Source of the DNA: Bacillota bacterium
Lineage (GTDB): Bacteria > Bacillota > Sulfobacillia > JAJZIM01 > JAJZBP01
Assembly (NCBI GenBank): GCA_021798855.1
Contig: JAJZBP010000151.1
Location: 1 to 5,282, forward strand
Length of the DNA stretch: 5,282 nt
Direction of reading: 5' to 3'
Shown here: piece after piece, positions 5,037-5,282 of the stretch
Position numbering within the stretch: position 1 is the first letter of the stretch
How the letters are laid out: the number at the start of each line of letters is the position of its first letter
Program-made: the position numbers and the translations under genes
Notes under the pieces: model-generated
Databases searched by the model: none
Told to the model about the DNA's origin: nothing
The model's input: the letters and a program-made list of their open reading frames with translations, nothing else

Positions 5037-5282
5037 TTGCCACCCAAAGCCGCTTTGCCCATCCTGCCCCTTTTTACCATCATCCTGGGTGGGTTCATGG
5101 CCATCCTGGACACCAGCATCGTCAACATCGCCATCCCCACCCTGATGGGGGTTTTCGGCGCCTCCGTCGACCAGATGCAGTGGGTCGTCACCGTCTACAC
5201 CCTGGCCATGGCCGTGGTGGTTCCCCTCTCGGCCTGGCTGGGCCAGCGGATGGGCCTCAAGCGCCTCTACATGCTGTCGATG
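5037..5282 (+). CDS. EmrB/DHA2-type MFS multidrug exporter, N-terminal part (cut by window edge)
   Basis: 82 codons visible, open to the right edge. After a short cytoplasmic start, helix 1 carries the DHA2 (14-helix drug:H+ antiporter) signature: GGFMAILDTSIVNIAIPTL with Asp25. QMQWVVTVYTLAMAVVVPLS (residues 46-65) is the typical helix 2, and WLGQRMGLKRLY is the motif-A loop between helices 2 and 3 (Gly, Arg, Gly, Lys-Arg). The family expels drugs or other hydrophobic compounds using the proton gradient, working with an EmrA-type adaptor such as the one encoded upstream. Start chosen as TTG 5037 by ribosome-site spacing; ATG 5028 in the same frame would add three residues. The substrate cannot be predicted. 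Full length would be expected near 450-550 residues. Confidence 0.9.
   Translation, partial: MPPKAALPILPLFTIILGGFMAILDTSIVNIAIPTLMGVFGASVDQMQWVVTVYTLAMAVVVPLSAWLGQRMGLKRLYMLSM

Noticed and set aside
1..5282. tRNA, rRNA, CRISPR array, transposase or integrase
   Set aside because: No cloverleaf, rRNA motif, regularly spaced repeat or mobile-element protein was seen on either strand.

Overview
The window is GC-rich and every gene I can support lies on the + strand. It holds two blocks separated by a promoter region at about 3156-3543. Strong AGGAGG-type ribosome sites, TTG starts in the second block and a very short EmrA-type adaptor suggest a high-GC Gram-positive-like (monoderm) bacterium, for example a high-GC Bacillota lineage. 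This placement is an inference and I cannot name a species.

Block 1 (1-3155) looks like a compact three-gene protein-sorting cassette. The first gene is an exosortase/archaeosortase-family membrane protease-transpeptidase (Cys, Arg and His all visible), whose 5' end may lie outside the window. The second, 59 nt downstream, is an 80-residue protein with a signal peptide, a His3/CxxC segment and a C-terminal Pro-Glu-Thr, hydrophobic helix and Arg-rich tail, which is the layout of an exosortase substrate. The third starts only 5 nt after it and encodes a 529-residue multi-spanning GT-C type glycosyltransferase. The arrangement suggests a dedicated one-enzyme/one-substrate system with its own glycosyltransferase: the peptide is exported, cut at the PET region, and perhaps glycosylated or attached to a carrier. 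After both cleavages the exported part would be only about 19 residues. This is the most unusual content of the window.

The intergenic stretch 3156-3543 contains a start-less open frame of unknown meaning, a perfect 11-bp inverted repeat (3430-3457), a good sigma-A-like promoter (3460-3488) and two overlapping palindromes just downstream of it (3503-3525) that look like an autoregulatory operator.

Block 2 (3544-5282) is a multidrug-efflux operon: a TetR-family regulator, a short HlyD/EmrA-type membrane-fusion adaptor, and the first 82 codons of an EmrB/DHA2-type MFS transporter cut by the window edge. All three probably start at TTG behind good ribosome sites. A 245-nt gap before the transporter gene can fold into several hairpins and may be a regulatory leader. 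The expected logic is that the TetR protein represses the operon from the palindromes and releases them when it binds an efflux substrate.
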